Numbered from the stretch's first letter, positions 16,045 to 26,711 are shown. The stretch: 64,000 nt of DNA from Sulfurospirillum sp. 1612 (GCF_036556685.1 NZ_CP140614.1:620001-684000), one strand, 5' to 3'. Notes: generated by a model not told the origin, from the letters alone. Made by a program: numbers and translations.

Positions 16045-17052
16045 ATGAAAATAATAAAATTATCATTTTTAGTCATTGCGATATTATTTGTGTTGTTTGC
16101 TCAAAACAATTTAGACCCTTATACTGTTAGCATACTCAATAATATAGCAATTTTTGCAATTTTAGGTTTGAGTTACAACCTAATCAATGGGGTTACGGGG
16201 CAATTTTCACTTGAGCCCAATGGCTTTGTTGCCATCGGTGCGTATGTGACATCACTTTTGTTGTTACCTGCTGCTACAAAAATAGATATGTTTGCACTCG
16301 AAGACCCAGCACCCATTATTTTGGCACTTAATAGTAACTTTTTTGTAGCATTGCTAGCCAGTGGCGTGGTCGCGGCCATTTTAGCTTTTATTCTCTCAAT
16401 CCCGGTTTTTAGGGTTCGAGGTGATTATCTTGCGATTGTCACTTTAGGATTTGGTTTTATCATTCGAATTGTAGCAATGAACTCTCCTGAATACACCAAT
16501 GGTGCGATGGGACTCAATGATATACCAAGTGTTGCCAATCTATATTGGACAGGCTTTATTGCAATTGTTACTTTTGTCATCATGCTCAATATTATTTATT
16601 CAAAATATGGAAGAGCGATGAAGGCAGTAAGAGATGATGAAGATGCTGCTACAGCGATGGGAATTAATACATTTTGGATTAAGACTTACGCATTTATGAC
16701 CAGTGCATTTTTTGAAGGTGTTGGTGGTGGATTGATGGCCTCACTCTTGACAACCATTGCCCCAGATCAATTTACATTCTTACTGACATTCCAACTTTTG
16801 ATTATCATCGTTTTGGGTGGACTTGGATCGATGAGTGGCACAATAATCGGTGCAATATTAGTCATGGGAGGTACTGAATGGTTGAGATTCTTGGATCAAA
16901 ATATGGATATATTCGGCTATAACACAGGAGCACATCCGGGGCTTCGTATGGTAGTATTCTCCATCTTATTGATTATCTTGATGCTTTTTGCTCGAAGAGG
17001 ACTTTTTGGCAATAAAGAATTAACGGATTTTTTTAGAAGGAGAAATCGATGA
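16045..17052 (+). CDS. livM: Branched-chain amino acid ABC transporter permease LivM
   Basis: A 335-residue LivM-family permease with about nine to ten helices, the GVTGQFSLEPNGFVAIGAYV block near residue 50 and the coupling loop GRAMKAVRDDEDAATAMGIN. It partners LivH. Its stop overlaps the livG start by four bases. Confidence 0.93.
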   Translation: MKIIKLSFLVIAILFVLFAQNNLDPYTVSILNNIAIFAILGLSYNLINGVTGQFSLEPNGFVAIGAYVTSLLLLPAATKIDMFALEDPAPIILALNSNFFVALLASGVVAAILAFILSIPVFRVRGDYLAIVTLGFGFIIRIVAMNSPEYTNGAMGLNDIPSVANLYWTGFIAIVTFVIMLNIIYSKYGRAMKAVRDDEDAATAMGINTFWIKTYAFMTSAFFEGVGGGLMASLLTTIAPDQFTFLLTFQLLIIIVLGGLGSMSGTIIGAILVMGGTEWLRFLDQNMDIFGYNTGAHPGLRMVVFSILLIILMLFARRGLFGNKELTDFFRRRNR

Positions 17053-17816
17053 TCCTTCAATTACAAAACATTACCATGAAATTTGGTGGAGTAACAGCGA
17101 TAGATGATTTGTCCTTTAACGTCAAAACCGGTGAAATCTTTGGTTTGATTGGTCCAAATGGTGCTGGAAAAACGACACTGTTTAATATCGTGACGGGGAA
17201 TTACACGCAGACGAGTGGAAAAGTAATCTTTAATGGCAATGAACTCTCCGGTATCAAGCCCAATATGATTGTGAAAAAAGGGATTGCGAGAACTTTTCAA
17301 AATATTCGATTATTTAAAAGTATGAATGTTTTAGAAAATGTTCTGATAGGATATCACAATCAGGCAACGTATAATTATTTTGAATCGATTTTGAGATTAC
17401 CTCGACACTTTTCTTATGAAAAAATGATCAAAAAATCAGCGATGGAAATGCTAGAAAAATTTGGAATTGCAGATTTAGCTATGGCAAATGCTTCAGCGCT
17501 CAGTTATGGAAATCAAAGAAAAGTTGAAATCGCTAGAGCGTTGGCTACTAACCCTCGATTATTATTGCTCGATGAACCAGCAGCAGGGATGAATCCAAGT
17601 GAAACTGAGGATTTGTCAAATATTATCAAAAAAGTTAAAGATGAGTATGCTTTGAGTATTTTATTGATTGAACATGATATGAAGTTTGTCAATAACATGT
17701 GTGACAAAGTACTGGTACTTGATTATGGAGAAGAGATTTTTGAGGGAAAACCAAGCGACGCTATTGTAGATGAAAAAGTTGTTGCAGCGTATTTGGGGGA
17801 TTTTAAACATGCTTAA
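17049..17816 (+). CDS. livG: Branched-chain amino acid ABC transporter ATPase LivG
   Basis: This 255-residue ATPase has Walker A GPNGAGKTT (about 35-43), signature LSYGNQRKVEIARAL, Walker B LLLLDEP and a switch His in LLIEHDMKF. The long insert between Walker A and the signature (NQATYNYFESILRLPR region) is characteristic of LivG. It energises the liv permease with LivF and overlaps the livF start by eight bases. Confidence 0.94.
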   Translation: MILQLQNITMKFGGVTAIDDLSFNVKTGEIFGLIGPNGAGKTTLFNIVTGNYTQTSGKVIFNGNELSGIKPNMIVKKGIARTFQNIRLFKSMNVLENVLIGYHNQATYNYFESILRLPRHFSYEKMIKKSAMEMLEKFGIADLAMANASALSYGNQRKVEIARALATNPRLLLLDEPAAGMNPSETEDLSNIIKKVKDEYALSILLIEHDMKFVNNMCDKVLVLDYGEEIFEGKPSDAIVDEKVVAAYLGDFKHA

Positions 17817-18504
17817 AGTCGAAAATTTAGAAGTTTATTATGGCGTTATTGCTGCAGTACGGGGCATTAGTTTTGAAGTGACAGAAGGAGAAATTGTCTC
17901 ATTGATCGGCTCAAATGGAGCGGGTAAAACCTCTACGCTTGAGGCGATTTTAAACAGTACTAAAAGAAAAGGTACGGTCTCTTTTGGTGGTTATGATACC
18001 AAACATCATAAGACTCATACGATGGTGCAAAGAGGACTCTCTCTGGTACCTGAGGGACGTCGGGTATTTATTAATCTTACGGTAGAAGAGAATTTACGTA
18101 TGGGTGCTTTCAATAATGATGAAAATTACGAACACCTTAGAAAGCAGATGTACAAACTTTTTCCTAGAATTGAACAAAAAAAACGACAACTTGCAGGCAC
18201 GCTAAGCGGTGGTGAGCAACAGATGCTAGCGATAGCTAGAGCCTTGATGTGTGAGCCAAAACTATTGATGTTAGATGAACCAAGTTTGGGTCTCGCGCCG
18301 AAAATTGTCGGGGAAGTATTCGATACGATTGTGAGACTAAGAGATGAGGGAATCACCATCTTGCTAGTAGAACAAAATGCCTTTGCTGCATTGAATATTT
18401 CAGATCGAGCTTATGTTCTGGAAAATGGACAAATCGTTATGGATGGCAAGGCTAGTGATATGATTGGTGATGACTCTATCAGACAAAAATATCTCGGTGG
18501 ATAA
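17809..18504 (+). CDS. livF: Branched-chain amino acid ABC transporter ATPase LivF
   Basis: A 231-residue ATPase with Walker A GSNGAGKTS, the LSGGEQQMLAIARAL signature, Walker B LLMLDEPSLGL and switch His-equivalent region LLVEQNAFAAL (Gln where LivG has His, as usual for LivF). ATG 17809 is chosen because GGGGGA lies eight bases upstream and the product starts MLKVENLEVYYG, as other LivF proteins do. It is the last liv gene. Confidence 0.93.
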   Translation: MLKVENLEVYYGVIAAVRGISFEVTEGEIVSLIGSNGAGKTSTLEAILNSTKRKGTVSFGGYDTKHHKTHTMVQRGLSLVPEGRRVFINLTVEENLRMGAFNNDENYEHLRKQMYKLFPRIEQKKRQLAGTLSGGEQQMLAIARALMCEPKLLMLDEPSLGLAPKIVGEVFDTIVRLRDEGITILLVEQNAFAALNISDRAYVLENGQIVMDGKASDMIGDDSIRQKYLGG

Positions 18505-18575
18505 GCATTACTAATATTTAAACAATATTTACTTTATTGCGTTAAAATCCCTTATATTATAACATAGGGGATTTT

Positions 18576-21500
18576 ATGAATAAGCTTTTTAAATCATTAA
18601 TGTCTATGAGGACAGTGATTTTACTTCTTTTTATTTTTGGTGTCGTAAGTGGTGTTGCCACTTTTGTAGAGAACGATTTCGGTACGGAAGCTGCATGGTC
18701 GATTATCTACACAAGCTGGTGGTTTGCTGCGATACAAGTCGCTCTTGCAATTTTACTGATTTATAATATTTTTAAATATAAAATGTATAAATTTGAAAAG
18801 TTGCCGGCCTTTTTATTTCATCTTGGCTTTATTGTCATTTTGATTGGAGCAGGGGTAACGCGCTATTTTGGATACGAAGGTATCTTGCATATCAGAAATG
18901 GCATGAGCGCAGATCGTATGCTCTCCAATACGCCTTATGTCACCGTCAGCGCTATCAAAGGTGACAAAAAATACGAAACCAGTCTCAAAAAACTTTTATC
19001 TACGATTAGTAACAATCAGTTTGATATGAAGTTAGATGTCGCCGGTGATGTGGCCAATATCAGTTTTAAAAAATACATCCCTAATGCGGTCACAAAGTTG
19101 GTTTCTGATCCAAAGGGAGTCGCGACAGTTACCATGTTGGTCAGTGTCAATGGACGACCTGATAATGTGACATTGCGAAAAGGACAAGTCTACGAAGCGG
19201 GAAATAATCTCATTGCTTTTGATGCCCCTGTGGGACAAACGACTAAAAATGTCATTCAAATTTATGTAAAGAATAATAAATTTTATATTGATTCTGCGAA
19301 AGCTATCGGTTGGTTTAGGATGGCAGATCGTGCGCGGGGAGGTTTTGCGGCCAATCAAGAAAATGAATGGACAACAGGCAAACTTTATACCGTCGGTGCG
19401 ATCAATATTGCACCACGTCAGATGTTAGTGCATGCCAAAGAAAAAATTGTGAGTGAAACCAATCCGATGTTTAATCGTCCTGGCATGAAACTCTCAGCGC
19501 TCACCATGAACGTCACATACAAAGGAAAATCTGAAGATGTGACCGTATTTGGCCGGGGCAAAGGTGCCAAAGGAATTGCCAAAAAAGTGGTGATTGCCGG
19601 AACACCATTTGAATTTGAATGGGGCAGTCGCACCATTAAACTACCTTTTAAAATCAAATTATTAGAATTTCAACTAGAACGCTATCCTGGTTCTATGTCG
19701 CCGATGTCTTATGCCAGTGAAGTAGAAGTATTAGACAAAGCGAATAATGTTCATATGCCATATCGGATTTATATGAATCATGTGTTAAATTATGGTGGTT
19801 ACCGATTTTTTCAATCATCATATGACCAAGATGAGATGGGAACCATCCTTTCTGTCAACAAAGACCCAGGTAAATGGCCAACCTATTTGGGGTATTTCTT
19901 GTTGGGACTTGGATTGTTTTTCAATCTCTTAAATCCAAAAAGTAGATTTAGAAAGTTGGCAAATATGGTACAAAGGGATGCAAACAAAATGAAATCGCTT
20001 CTTATGGCATTTTTTATCGCCTTGAGTTTTTTTGGTGCGAATCAAGCCAAAGCAGATGATCAAATCTGGAAAAGTCTAACACAATTTCAAAAACAGAGTG
20101 CCGATAATTTTGGTACGATATTAGTACAAAGTGCCGATGGTCGAATCAAGCCTATTGATACGCTCTCTACCGATATTCTCAACAAAGTTTATCGTGGTAC
20201 CAATTACAAAGGTTTAGATTCAAATCAAGTGATTTTGGGGATGATTGCCAGCCCACAAGAGTGGCAAACTCAAAAAATGATTTATGTATTTCATCCAACA
20301 ATCAAAAAAATATTAGGAATGAAAGCAGACGAAAAATATGCAACATTTAATCAATTTTTTGTGACTAATAACGATGGAGGCTCTTATAAACTTGCCAAAT
20401 ATGCAGAAGAGGCGAGCAGAAAAAAACCAAGTGCACGAAATAAATTTGACAAAGATGTCTTGAAAGTCGATGAACGTCTGAATATTTGTTACATGGTTTA
20501 TACGGGAGATTTACTGAAAATTATTCCAAAGATTAATGACCAATCAAATAAATGGTTTAGCCCAAAGCAAGCATTAACGACGTTTCCAAAATCTGAAGCG
20601 AATGATGTTCGAAAATTATTATCAGAATATTTCAATGGCATCGCTATTGGTTTAAAAAGTGGCAATTGGAGTGATGCTGATGATGCGATTGGCGCGATTA
20701 AAAAGTATCAAGTCATGTATGCCTCTGAAATCATACCAAGCAAAAGCAAAATAGCCGCCGAGATGTTTTTTAACAAGGCGCGAATTTTTCAACGATTGAC
20801 ACCGGTATATTTGTTGAGTGGATTAATTTTGTTGATGTTCGTGTTTGCAAAAATGCTCAAACCAAAACTTAACATTAAAATTGTGACAAAAATTATGTTT
20901 TGGATTATCCTTTTGGGTTTTGCAGCACATACAATCGGCTTAATTTTGAGAGGATATATCGATGGACACGCCCCATGGAGCAATGGGTATGAGTCGATGA
21001 TCTACATCGCTTGGGCGATTACGCTCTCTGGGATATTTTTCTCACGCCAAGCCGTCATTGCACTCTCGTTGACCTCCATACTCGCCGGTGTGACACTCTT
21101 TGTGGCACATCTTAGTTGGATGGACCCACAGATTACAACCTTGGTTCCGGTGCTAAATTCTTATTGGCTAGATATTCATGTCTCGGTCATTACGGCAAGT
21201 TATGGTTTCTTGGGATTGTGTGCACTTTTGGGATTCTTTACTTTGATTTTGTTTATTTTCAGACAACCAAAAGCCGATACCATACGAGCAAAAGAGATCG
21301 ATAGAAGTATCATAGAAGCGACAAGGATTAACGAAATGGCGATGATACTTGGTCTTAGTTTACTGACTATCGGAAACTTTCTTGGTGGTGTTTGGGCCAA
21401 TGAATCGTGGGGACGATATTGGGGTTGGGATCCAAAAGAGACTTGGGCTCTTGTCTCGATTTTGATTTTTGCCTCAGTGGTGCATTTTAGATTTGTTCCA

Positions 21501-21719
21501 AAACTCAGTAATCCATTTGCCTTTGCTGTGGCTTCTACCTTGGCATACGCTTCAATCATCATGACCTACTTCGGGGTGAATTTTTACCTCTCTGGTATGC
21601 ACTCTTATGCCACCGGGGATCCCGTTCCGATTCCGACATTTGTCTATTATACTGTCGCGACAGTATTTGCTGTGATTGTGTTAGCTTTTAGAAACCGACA
21701 CATGGACAAAAAACTCTAA
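18576..21719 (+). CDS. ccsBA: Fused ResB-CcsA (CcsBA) cytochrome c synthase
   Basis: At 1,047 residues this is the fused system II haem lyase typical of Campylobacterota. The N-terminal ResB/CcsB part has membrane segments near 10-28, 45-63 and 75-95, a long periplasmic domain (about 110-440) and a helix near 445-465. The C-terminal CcsA part has several helices and the haem-handling WWD region ANESWGRYWGWDPKETWAL near residues 938-957, with flanking conserved His residues. It exports haem and attaches it to CxxCH motifs, and so serves the cytochromes c encoded at 55983 and 60799. It has its own AT-rich upstream region and a good AGGGGA ribosome site. Confidence 0.95.
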   Translation: MNKLFKSLMSMRTVILLLFIFGVVSGVATFVENDFGTEAAWSIIYTSWWFAAIQVALAILLIYNIFKYKMYKFEKLPAFLFHLGFIVILIGAGVTRYFGYEGILHIRNGMSADRMLSNTPYVTVSAIKGDKKYETSLKKLLSTISNNQFDMKLDVAGDVANISFKKYIPNAVTKLVSDPKGVATVTMLVSVNGRPDNVTLRKGQVYEAGNNLIAFDAPVGQTTKNVIQIYVKNNKFYIDSAKAIGWFRMADRARGGFAANQENEWTTGKLYTVGAINIAPRQMLVHAKEKIVSETNPMFNRPGMKLSALTMNVTYKGKSEDVTVFGRGKGAKGIAKKVVIAGTPFEFEWGSRTIKLPFKIKLLEFQLERYPGSMSPMSYASEVEVLDKANNVHMPYRIYMNHVLNYGGYRFFQSSYDQDEMGTILSVNKDPGKWPTYLGYFLLGLGLFFNLLNPKSRFRKLANMVQRDANKMKSLLMAFFIALSFFGANQAKADDQIWKSLTQFQKQSADNFGTILVQSADGRIKPIDTLSTDILNKVYRGTNYKGLDSNQVILGMIASPQEWQTQKMIYVFHPTIKKILGMKADEKYATFNQFFVTNNDGGSYKLAKYAEEASRKKPSARNKFDKDVLKVDERLNICYMVYTGDLLKIIPKINDQSNKWFSPKQALTTFPKSEANDVRKLLSEYFNGIAIGLKSGNWSDADDAIGAIKKYQVMYASEIIPSKSKIAAEMFFNKARIFQRLTPVYLLSGLILLMFVFAKMLKPKLNIKIVTKIMFWIILLGFAAHTIGLILRGYIDGHAPWSNGYESMIYIAWAITLSGIFFSRQAVIALSLTSILAGVTLFVAHLSWMDPQITTLVPVLNSYWLDIHVSVITASYGFLGLCALLGFFTLILFIFRQPKADTIRAKEIDRSIIEATRINEMAMILGLSLLTIGNFLGGVWANESWGRYWGWDPKETWALVSILIFASVVHFRFVPKLSNPFAFAVASTLAYASIIMTYFGVNFYLSGMHSYATGDPVPIPTFVYYTVATVFAVIVLAFRNRHMDKKL

Positions 21720-21726
21720 TACATAC

Positions 21727-21753
21727 TGCCGCTAAGCATAAAGCTTGGCGGCA
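21727..21753 (+). terminator. Stem-loop after ccsBA
   Basis: TGCCGCTAAGC and GCTTGGCGGCA form an 11-bp stem with a five-base loop directly after ccsBA. The following T tract is poor, so it may be a weak terminator or a 3'-end stabiliser. Confidence 0.55.
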
Positions 21754-21795
21754 TTTGCTATAATAATACTTATCTTATCTTGTAAAGGGTTGAGG

Positions 21796-22239
21796 TTGCA
21801 AGAAAAATATTTGATTATTGGTGTTATTATCTTTATTGTTGTCTGCATTTTTATTGCGATTGTATTTATTACCATCCGAAATAACAATTTGGTTGTCGAG
21901 ACTAAAGTTGTAAAAACTCCGCATGAGGATACCCCTCAGTTTACGATTAAAGACATGAATGAGATTGCTGCTAGCCGAAAGAGTACCCGAGAGGATCTCC
22001 AAAAAGCGGTTGATATGGTGATATCAGATTTTCCTTTTCCCAAAAAAGTAAAGTACAAGCTGCCAAAAGGAATTAAAGTCTATCTTAATTTTATACTCTT
22101 AGTGGCCAGTCATAAAAATGCTGATGCTAAGTTGATTGCCTATATGGATGAAAATTTGAAAGAAAAAAATCCACAATACATCACAGAAATTGATATTTAT
22201 GAAAACCAAGGGTTAAAAGAAAGAAGTAATAGAATTTAA
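21796..22239 (+). CDS. Small single-pass membrane protein of unknown function
   Basis: Starting at TTG 21796 (AAAGGG at 21784-21789, six bases upstream) the product has 147 residues: one N-terminal membrane helix (about 5-27) and a charged helical cytoplasmic or periplasmic domain rich in Lys and Asp. A TATAAT at 21759-21764 lies upstream, which argues against a longer reading from 21745. I recognise no domain. It is monocistronic, followed by the oppositely oriented tRNA cluster. Confidence 0.7.
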   Translation: MQEKYLIIGVIIFIVVCIFIAIVFITIRNNNLVVETKVVKTPHEDTPQFTIKDMNEIAASRKSTREDLQKAVDMVISDFPFPKKVKYKLPKGIKVYLNFILLVASHKNADAKLIAYMDENLKEKNPQYITEIDIYENQGLKERSNRI

Positions 22240-22254
22240 TATGATAAAATGAAG

Positions 22255-22331
22255 TGGCGCGGCGGACGAGACTCGAACTCGCGACCCTCGGCGTGACAGG
22301 CCGATATTCTAACCAACTGAACTACCGCCGC
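22255..22331 (-). tRNA. tRNA-Asp (GTC)
   Basis: The minus strand folds as a cloverleaf beginning GCGGCGGTAGTTCAG, with anticodon loop CTGTCAC (anticodon GTC), T-arm GTTCGAGTC and encoded CCA at 22257-22255. It is the last gene of a four-tRNA unit. Confidence 0.95.
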
Positions 22332-22376
22332 ACATAAATAATTTGCTACAAAGTTTAGAGACTAAACTTTTAGAAA

Positions 22377-22452
22377 TGGTGGTCGTTAGAAGACTCGAAC
22401 TTCTGACATCCACCTTGTAAGGGTGGCGCTCTACCAACTGAGCTAAACGACC
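22377..22452 (-). tRNA. tRNA-Val (TAC)
   Basis: The cloverleaf begins GGTCGTTTAGCTCAG. The anticodon loop CTTACAA gives TAC (Val), the T-arm is GTTCGAGTC and CCA is encoded. It is third in the Lys-Glu-Val-Asp tRNA unit. Confidence 0.95.
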
Positions 22453-22483
22453 GATACTGTCCAGGAACGATTCAAACAAAAAA

Positions 22484-22559
22484 TGGCGACCCCAAGGGGA
22501 TTTGAACCCCTGTTACCGCCGTGAAAGGGCGGGGTCCTGGACCACTAGACGATGGGGTC
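22484..22559 (-). tRNA. tRNA-Glu (TTC)
   Basis: The cloverleaf begins GACCCCATCGTCTAG. The anticodon loop CTTTCAC gives TTC (Glu), discriminator G, CCA encoded. It is second in the tRNA unit. Free glutamyl-tRNA is also the substrate side of the GatCAB route whose gatA lies at 26825. Confidence 0.95.
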
Positions 22560-22569
22560 GCATTATTAA

Positions 22570-22645
22570 TGGTGACCCGTGTTGGATTCGAACCAACGGC
22601 CACCTCCTTAAAAGGGAGATGCTCTACCAGCTGAGCTAACGGGTC
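22570..22645 (-). tRNA. tRNA-Lys (TTT)
   Basis: The cloverleaf begins GACCCGTTAGCTCAG. The anticodon loop CTTTTAA gives TTT (Lys), discriminator A, CCA encoded. It is the first gene of the unit, 16 bases after the predicted transcription start. Confidence 0.95.
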
Positions 22646-22668
22646 GTTCATTTTGTAATGAGGTTGAA

Positions 22669-22697
22669 ATTATAGAGAAAAAAGATTTATTTGTCAA
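22669..22697 (-). promoter_or_regulatory. Consensus sigma-70 promoter of the tRNA operon
   Basis: On the minus strand TTGACA (22697-22692), a 17-base spacer and TATAAT (22674-22669) match the full consensus. Initiation is predicted near 22661, just before tRNA-Lys. Confidence 0.93.
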
Positions 22698-22700
22698 GAG

Positions 22701-22730
22701 AAAAATTAAAAAAATTGAAATATTTTTCAA
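22701..22730 (-). terminator. Intrinsic terminator of cinA
   Basis: On the minus strand TTGAAA pairs with TTTCAA around a short loop (22730-22715) and is followed by a long T-rich run (to 22701). The hairpin overlaps the cinA stop codon, with the tRNA promoter immediately downstream. Confidence 0.65.
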
Positions 22731-23815
22731 AAGAGTGTTTTTTCAATCTGTAATAGCAATTTAAATGCATGATAAGCGCTCTGTTTTTGGATGTATATTC
22801 GGTCTCCATGAAGCAACAATCTTTCAATGCGCGTGAGACCACCCGCAATTTTGGCGCCAACAAAAACCGTGCCGACTGGTTTTTGTGCACTGCCGCCACT
22901 AGGACCAGCGATGCCACTTGTCGCAAGTGCATAATCTGCATGACTGGCTTGTAGGGCGCCATCTAACATCTCTTGCACACAAGCCTCACTGACCGCCCCG
23001 TATTTTTCTAAAGTTTGTGCGCTGACTCCGAGCCATGATTCTTTAATCGTATTGGCATATGTGACCAATCCACCATCAAAAACAGAAGAAACACCCGCTT
23101 GCTTGGTGAGCATAGAACTAATCAATCCACCAGTGCAACTTTCTACGGCGGTGATTTTTTTCTCGTTTTTCTCTAAACGCTCCGTAATATGTTGAATTAC
23201 ATTATCGGTTTCAATGTATTTGTGAGCAAAAAGAGATTTGACAGCTTTCAAGAAATTTTCTAAATTTCCATATTTATTGGCTTTGGCATTCACACAAGTC
23301 CATCCGGCGATAATCGCCGTCGCGTTGATTTTGATTTCATAAGTTTCACAAAGAGGCTCAAGTAATACATTGATAGAATCCATATCAATATCAACAATAG
23401 TAAAGGTTCTTGATGTAAAGGCCGTATTGATGAGAACTTGAGGGAGTGTTTCATTTTCATTGACACACATGACATTAATAAGATGCTCATCTTTCTTCAT
23501 GATATAAGAATGCGCCTCATAAACGAGCGTTTTTGACGGAATCAACATATTGTCTTTCAACACTAAGTTATCATTGTCAAGAGTCGAGAATATTTTGTTG
23601 ACAAAATTAAAAGAGTCCTCTTGTGCAATGACGATGGTTTGTTCATATTTGTGAATCATCTCTTCTAATTCTATGAAAAAATTACTATCATTTTTGTCAA
23701 TCAGTTTAATGGAATTAAAGAACGAAACGTGCTGTTTTAAAGTCCGCATTATATAATCCATAAATGAGGGATTGTAGAGGATGGATTCTCCGACAATAAT
23801 CAGTGAACTGCTCAT
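22727..23815 (-). CDS. CinA-family protein (nicotinamide-nucleotide amidohydrolase domain)
   Basis: The 362-residue protein has a clear C-terminal CinA domain (about 205-360), with AVESCTGGLISSMLT, VFDGGLVTYAN, ATSGIAGPSGG and KPVGTVFVGA. That domain deamidates nicotinamide mononucleotide in NAD salvage. The N-terminal 200 residues take the place of the MoCF-like domain but are divergent: I do not see the usual GDE motif near the start (GESILYN is all that remains). Enzymatic activity of that half, such as ADP-ribose pyrophosphatase, is therefore doubtful. The ATG start has AGGAGC upstream. Confidence 0.88.
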   Translation of the reverse strand: MSSSLIIVGESILYNPSFMDYIMRTLKQHVSFFNSIKLIDKNDSNFFIELEEMIHKYEQTIVIAQEDSFNFVNKIFSTLDNDNLVLKDNMLIPSKTLVYEAHSYIMKKDEHLINVMCVNENETLPQVLINTAFTSRTFTIVDIDMDSINVLLEPLCETYEIKINATAIIAGWTCVNAKANKYGNLENFLKAVKSLFAHKYIETDNVIQHITERLEKNEKKITAVESCTGGLISSMLTKQAGVSSVFDGGLVTYANTIKESWLGVSAQTLEKYGAVSEACVQEMLDGALQASHADYALATSGIAGPSGGSAQKPVGTVFVGAKIAGGLTRIERLLLHGDRIYIQKQSAYHAFKLLLQIEKTLF

Positions 23816-23852
23816 GTGATGCTCCTAAAATAATTGATACACTATGCTTGTA

Positions 23853-23861
23853 ATTATACCA
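23853..23861 (-). promoter_or_regulatory. cinA promoter (extended -10)
   Basis: TGGTATAAT on the minus strand (TATAAT 23858-23853) is an extended -10 about 40 bases upstream of the cinA start. The same TGGTATAAT occurs at ssrA. A facing TAAAAT (23890-23895) may serve ileS. Confidence 0.6.
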
Positions 23862-23951
23862 GATAAGTGCTTCTTAAATAGATTTTAGATAAAATCTTCT
23901 AATTTTTAAGATTGCAAGAATTTTTTGTGATTATTCAAGGAGTATTCGATT

Positions 23952-26711
23952 ATGGATTATAAAGATTCATTGCTATTGCCACAAACAGATTACCCAATGC
24001 GAGGGAATCTCCCTAATAAAGAGCCGTTGCGGTATAAAGCGTGGTTTGGCGAAGAAAATAGTGCTTACAACAAAATGATAAACAACAGAAAAAATGCTAC
24101 GAAAAGCTTTTTCCTACATGATGGACCTCCGTATGCGAATGGACACATTCACATCGGACATGCTCTCAATAAAATTTTAAAAGACATGATTGTCAAAACA
24201 CACTATTTTTTCGGTGAAAATGTGCGATACGTTCCCGGTTGGGATTGTCATGGACTTCCGATAGAACAACAAGTTGAAAAAAAGATAGGCAAGCCTAAAA
24301 AAGATGCCATGCCTAAAAGTAAATTTAGAGAGCTGTGTCGTGAACATGCGCGAAAATTCATCGATATCCAAAGAGAAGAGTTCAAATCGCTAGGCGTGAT
24401 TGGGGATTGGGTTAATCCTTATATGACGATGAAGTTTGAATTTGAAGCTGAAATTTATAGTGCTTTGTGTGAAGTGGCCAAAAAAGGCTTATTGGTTGAG
24501 CGAAGTAAACCAGTGTATTGGTCATGGGCAGCACGAAGTGCGTTGGCAGAAGCAGAAATCGAATACCAAGATAAAGAAGATTATTCTATATTTGTAGCAT
24601 TTCCACTCCAAGAAGCGGCTAAAAAAGTCTTAGATGTAGAAGAAGCGAGTGTCGTGATTTGGACCACGACACCATGGACTTTGCCCGCTAATATGGCAAT
24701 TTCCTTTAATCCAGAAGAAGATTATGTTCTCACTGATGATCATTATATCGTGGCTAAGGCATTGTATGATGATCTTATCGCGCAAGAGATTATTCGTGGT
24801 AAAATCGTCAAAACGTTTAAAGCAGATATTTTAGAAAATCTTTATGCAACATCTCCTTTGAATGATCGAGATTCCAAATTGATTTTAGGCGATCATGTCA
24901 CCATGGATGGTGGTAGTGGTTGTGTTCATACAGCACCTGGACACGGAGAGGATGATTATAAAGTCGGTCTAAAATATAATCTAGAAGTCATGATGCCTGT
25001 GGATGATCGTGGTTGTTATGATGAAACGGTAGTACGAGAGGGCTTATTGCCAGATGCGCAAAGTTTTGTGGGTGAGCATATCTTTAAATCAAACGAACGC
25101 ATCCTTGAACTCTTAGGAGATTCTCTGTTAAAATGTTCAAAATTTGTTCACTCCTACCCTTATTGTTGGAGAACGCATAAACCGGTTATTTATAGAGCGA
25201 CCAAACAATGGTTTGTCGCGATGGATGAGGCGACTCATTATCCACAAACACTACGCCAAATGGCAACACAAGAGTTGCAAAAGGTACGTTTTTATCCATC
25301 AACAGGGATTAACAGACTCGGAACGATGATTGAAAATAGACCCGATTGGTGTATTTCAAGACAGAGAGATTGGGGAGTTCCTATCGCCTTTTTTAGAGAT
25401 AAAAGTACTGGAAAACCGATCTTTGATGACAATGTCTTAGCTTATATTACTGCTATTTTTAAAGAGCGTGGTGCAGATGCTTGGTGGGATTTAGAGATCA
25501 AAGATTTACTAGATCCGCAAAGTGGGTATGATCCTGAAAATCTTGAAAAAGTCATGGATATTTTGGATGTGTGGTTTGATAGTGGTAGTACGTGGAAAGC
25601 CGTACTTGAATCAGGGGCTTATGATGCGGGAAGTTATCCTGCGAGTATGTATCTAGAAGGCAGTGATCAACATCGAGGTTGGTTCCAAAGTTCTCTTCTC
25701 GTTTCCACAGCCGCACGTGCTCATGCCCCATATCAATCCATCCTCACTCATGGTTTCACTATGGATGCCAAAGGTGAGAAGATGAGCAAATCCAAAGGCA
25801 ACGTGGTAGCCCCTCTTGAGATTGCCAAAAAATACGGAGTTGAAATCTTACGATTGTGGGTTGGTTTGAGTGATTATATGAATGACCAAAAGATTAGTGA
25901 TGGTATTTTGAAGCAAGTCAGTGAACAATATCGAAAAATTAGAAATACATGTCGGTTCTTGTTGTCCAATGTTTATGATTTAGAAACTCTGCTCCCTGCT
26001 GAAGAGATGGGTACGCTAGATCGTTGGATTCTTTCTCATGCTAAAGAGGTTTTTGACGAAGTGGAGGTCAAATTTAGAGAATATGATTTTTCTAAAGGAT
26101 TTGGACTTCTGTCACACTTTATCACTGTAGAGTTGAGCGGTATTTATCTTGATATCTCCAAAGATCGTCTCTATTGTAATGACAAAGATGACCGATTAAG
26201 ACGCTCAGCACAAACAGCGATGGCGTTGATAGCGCGTCGTTTGATTGCCCTGCTAGCACCGACTTTGACTTATTCGATGGATGAATTATTAGAATATGCA
26301 CCTAAAATCATCAAAGAAGAAGCACATGATGTTTTTGATTTGGTCTATAAACCGCTTGATGATATTAGTGTAGACTTTGATGAGGCGTACATGGTCAGTG
26401 CGAGAGAAAAATTCTTTGAAATCGTTGATACATTGAAAAAAGAGAAAAAAATCAAATCTACCTTAGAAGTTGTCATTTCGACAACATCCGCTAAAATCGA
26501 AGCACTTGAAAAAGTCGATGCAGAAGATTGGTTTACCGTAAGTCGTATATTTGCGCATAAAGAAGAGCAAGCCCTTGGGACATTTGAGGTTGATGGTGAT
26601 ACTTTTACAATCTACAACACTTCAAAACATAAATGCCCTAGATGTTGGAAATATAGAGCACAGAATGAGGATGAGTTGTGCCACAGATGTGCTGAGGTTG
26701 TCAATGTTTGA
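23952..26711 (+). CDS. ileS: Isoleucyl-tRNA synthetase
   Basis: This 919-residue class I synthetase has HIGH at residues 67-70, the editing (CP1) domain with [11 protein letters not shown] and [25 protein letters not shown]-like [16 protein letters not shown] near 609-613, and a C-terminal zinc motif CPRCW...CHRC. It charges tRNA-Ile. It starts with AAGGAG, and its 3' end overlaps a small membrane ORF by eight bases. Confidence 0.98.
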   Translation: MDYKDSLLLPQTDYPMRGNLPNKEPLRYKAWFGEENSAYNKMINNRKNATKSFFLHDGPPYANGHIHIGHALNKILKDMIVKTHYFFGENVRYVPGWDCHGLPIEQQVEKKIGKPKKDAMPKSKFRELCREHARKFIDIQREEFKSLGVIGDWVNPYMTMKFEFEAEIYSALCEVAKKGLLVERSKPVYWSWAARSALAEAEIEYQDKEDYSIFVAFPLQEAAKKVLDVEEASVVIWTTTPWTLPANMAISFNPEEDYVLTDDHYIVAKALYDDLIAQEIIRGKIVKTFKADILENLYATSPLNDRDSKLILGDHVTMDGGSGCVHTAPGHGEDDYKVGLKYNLEVMMPVDDRGCYDETVVREGLLPDAQSFVGEHIFKSNERILELLGDSLLKCSKFVHSYPYCWRTHKPVIYRATKQWFVAMDEATHYPQTLRQMATQELQKVRFYPSTGINRLGTMIENRPDWCISRQRDWGVPIAFFRDKSTGKPIFDDNVLAYITAIFKERGADAWWDLEIKDLLDPQSGYDPENLEKVMDILDVWFDSGSTWKAVLESGAYDAGSYPASMYLEGSDQHRGWFQSSLLVSTAARAHAPYQSILTHGFTMDAKGEKMSKSKGNVVAPLEIAKKYGVEILRLWVGLSDYMNDQKISDGILKQVSEQYRKIRNTCRFLLSNVYDLETLLPAEEMGTLDRWILSHAKEVFDEVEVKFREYDFSKGFGLLSHFITVELSGIYLDISKDRLYCNDKDDRLRRSAQTAMALIARRLIALLAPTLTYSMDELLEYAPKIIKEEAHDVFDLVYKPLDDISVDFDEAYMVSAREKFFEIVDTLKKEKKIKSTLEVVISTTSAKIEALEKVDAEDWFTVSRIFAHKEEQALGTFEVDGDTFTIYNTSKHKCPRCWKYRAQNEDELCHRCAEVVNV

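Noticed and set aside
21200-21562. A 120-codon minus-strand frame inside ccsBA
   Set aside because: It lies opposite the WWD region, which is under strong constraint; no independent evidence of coding.
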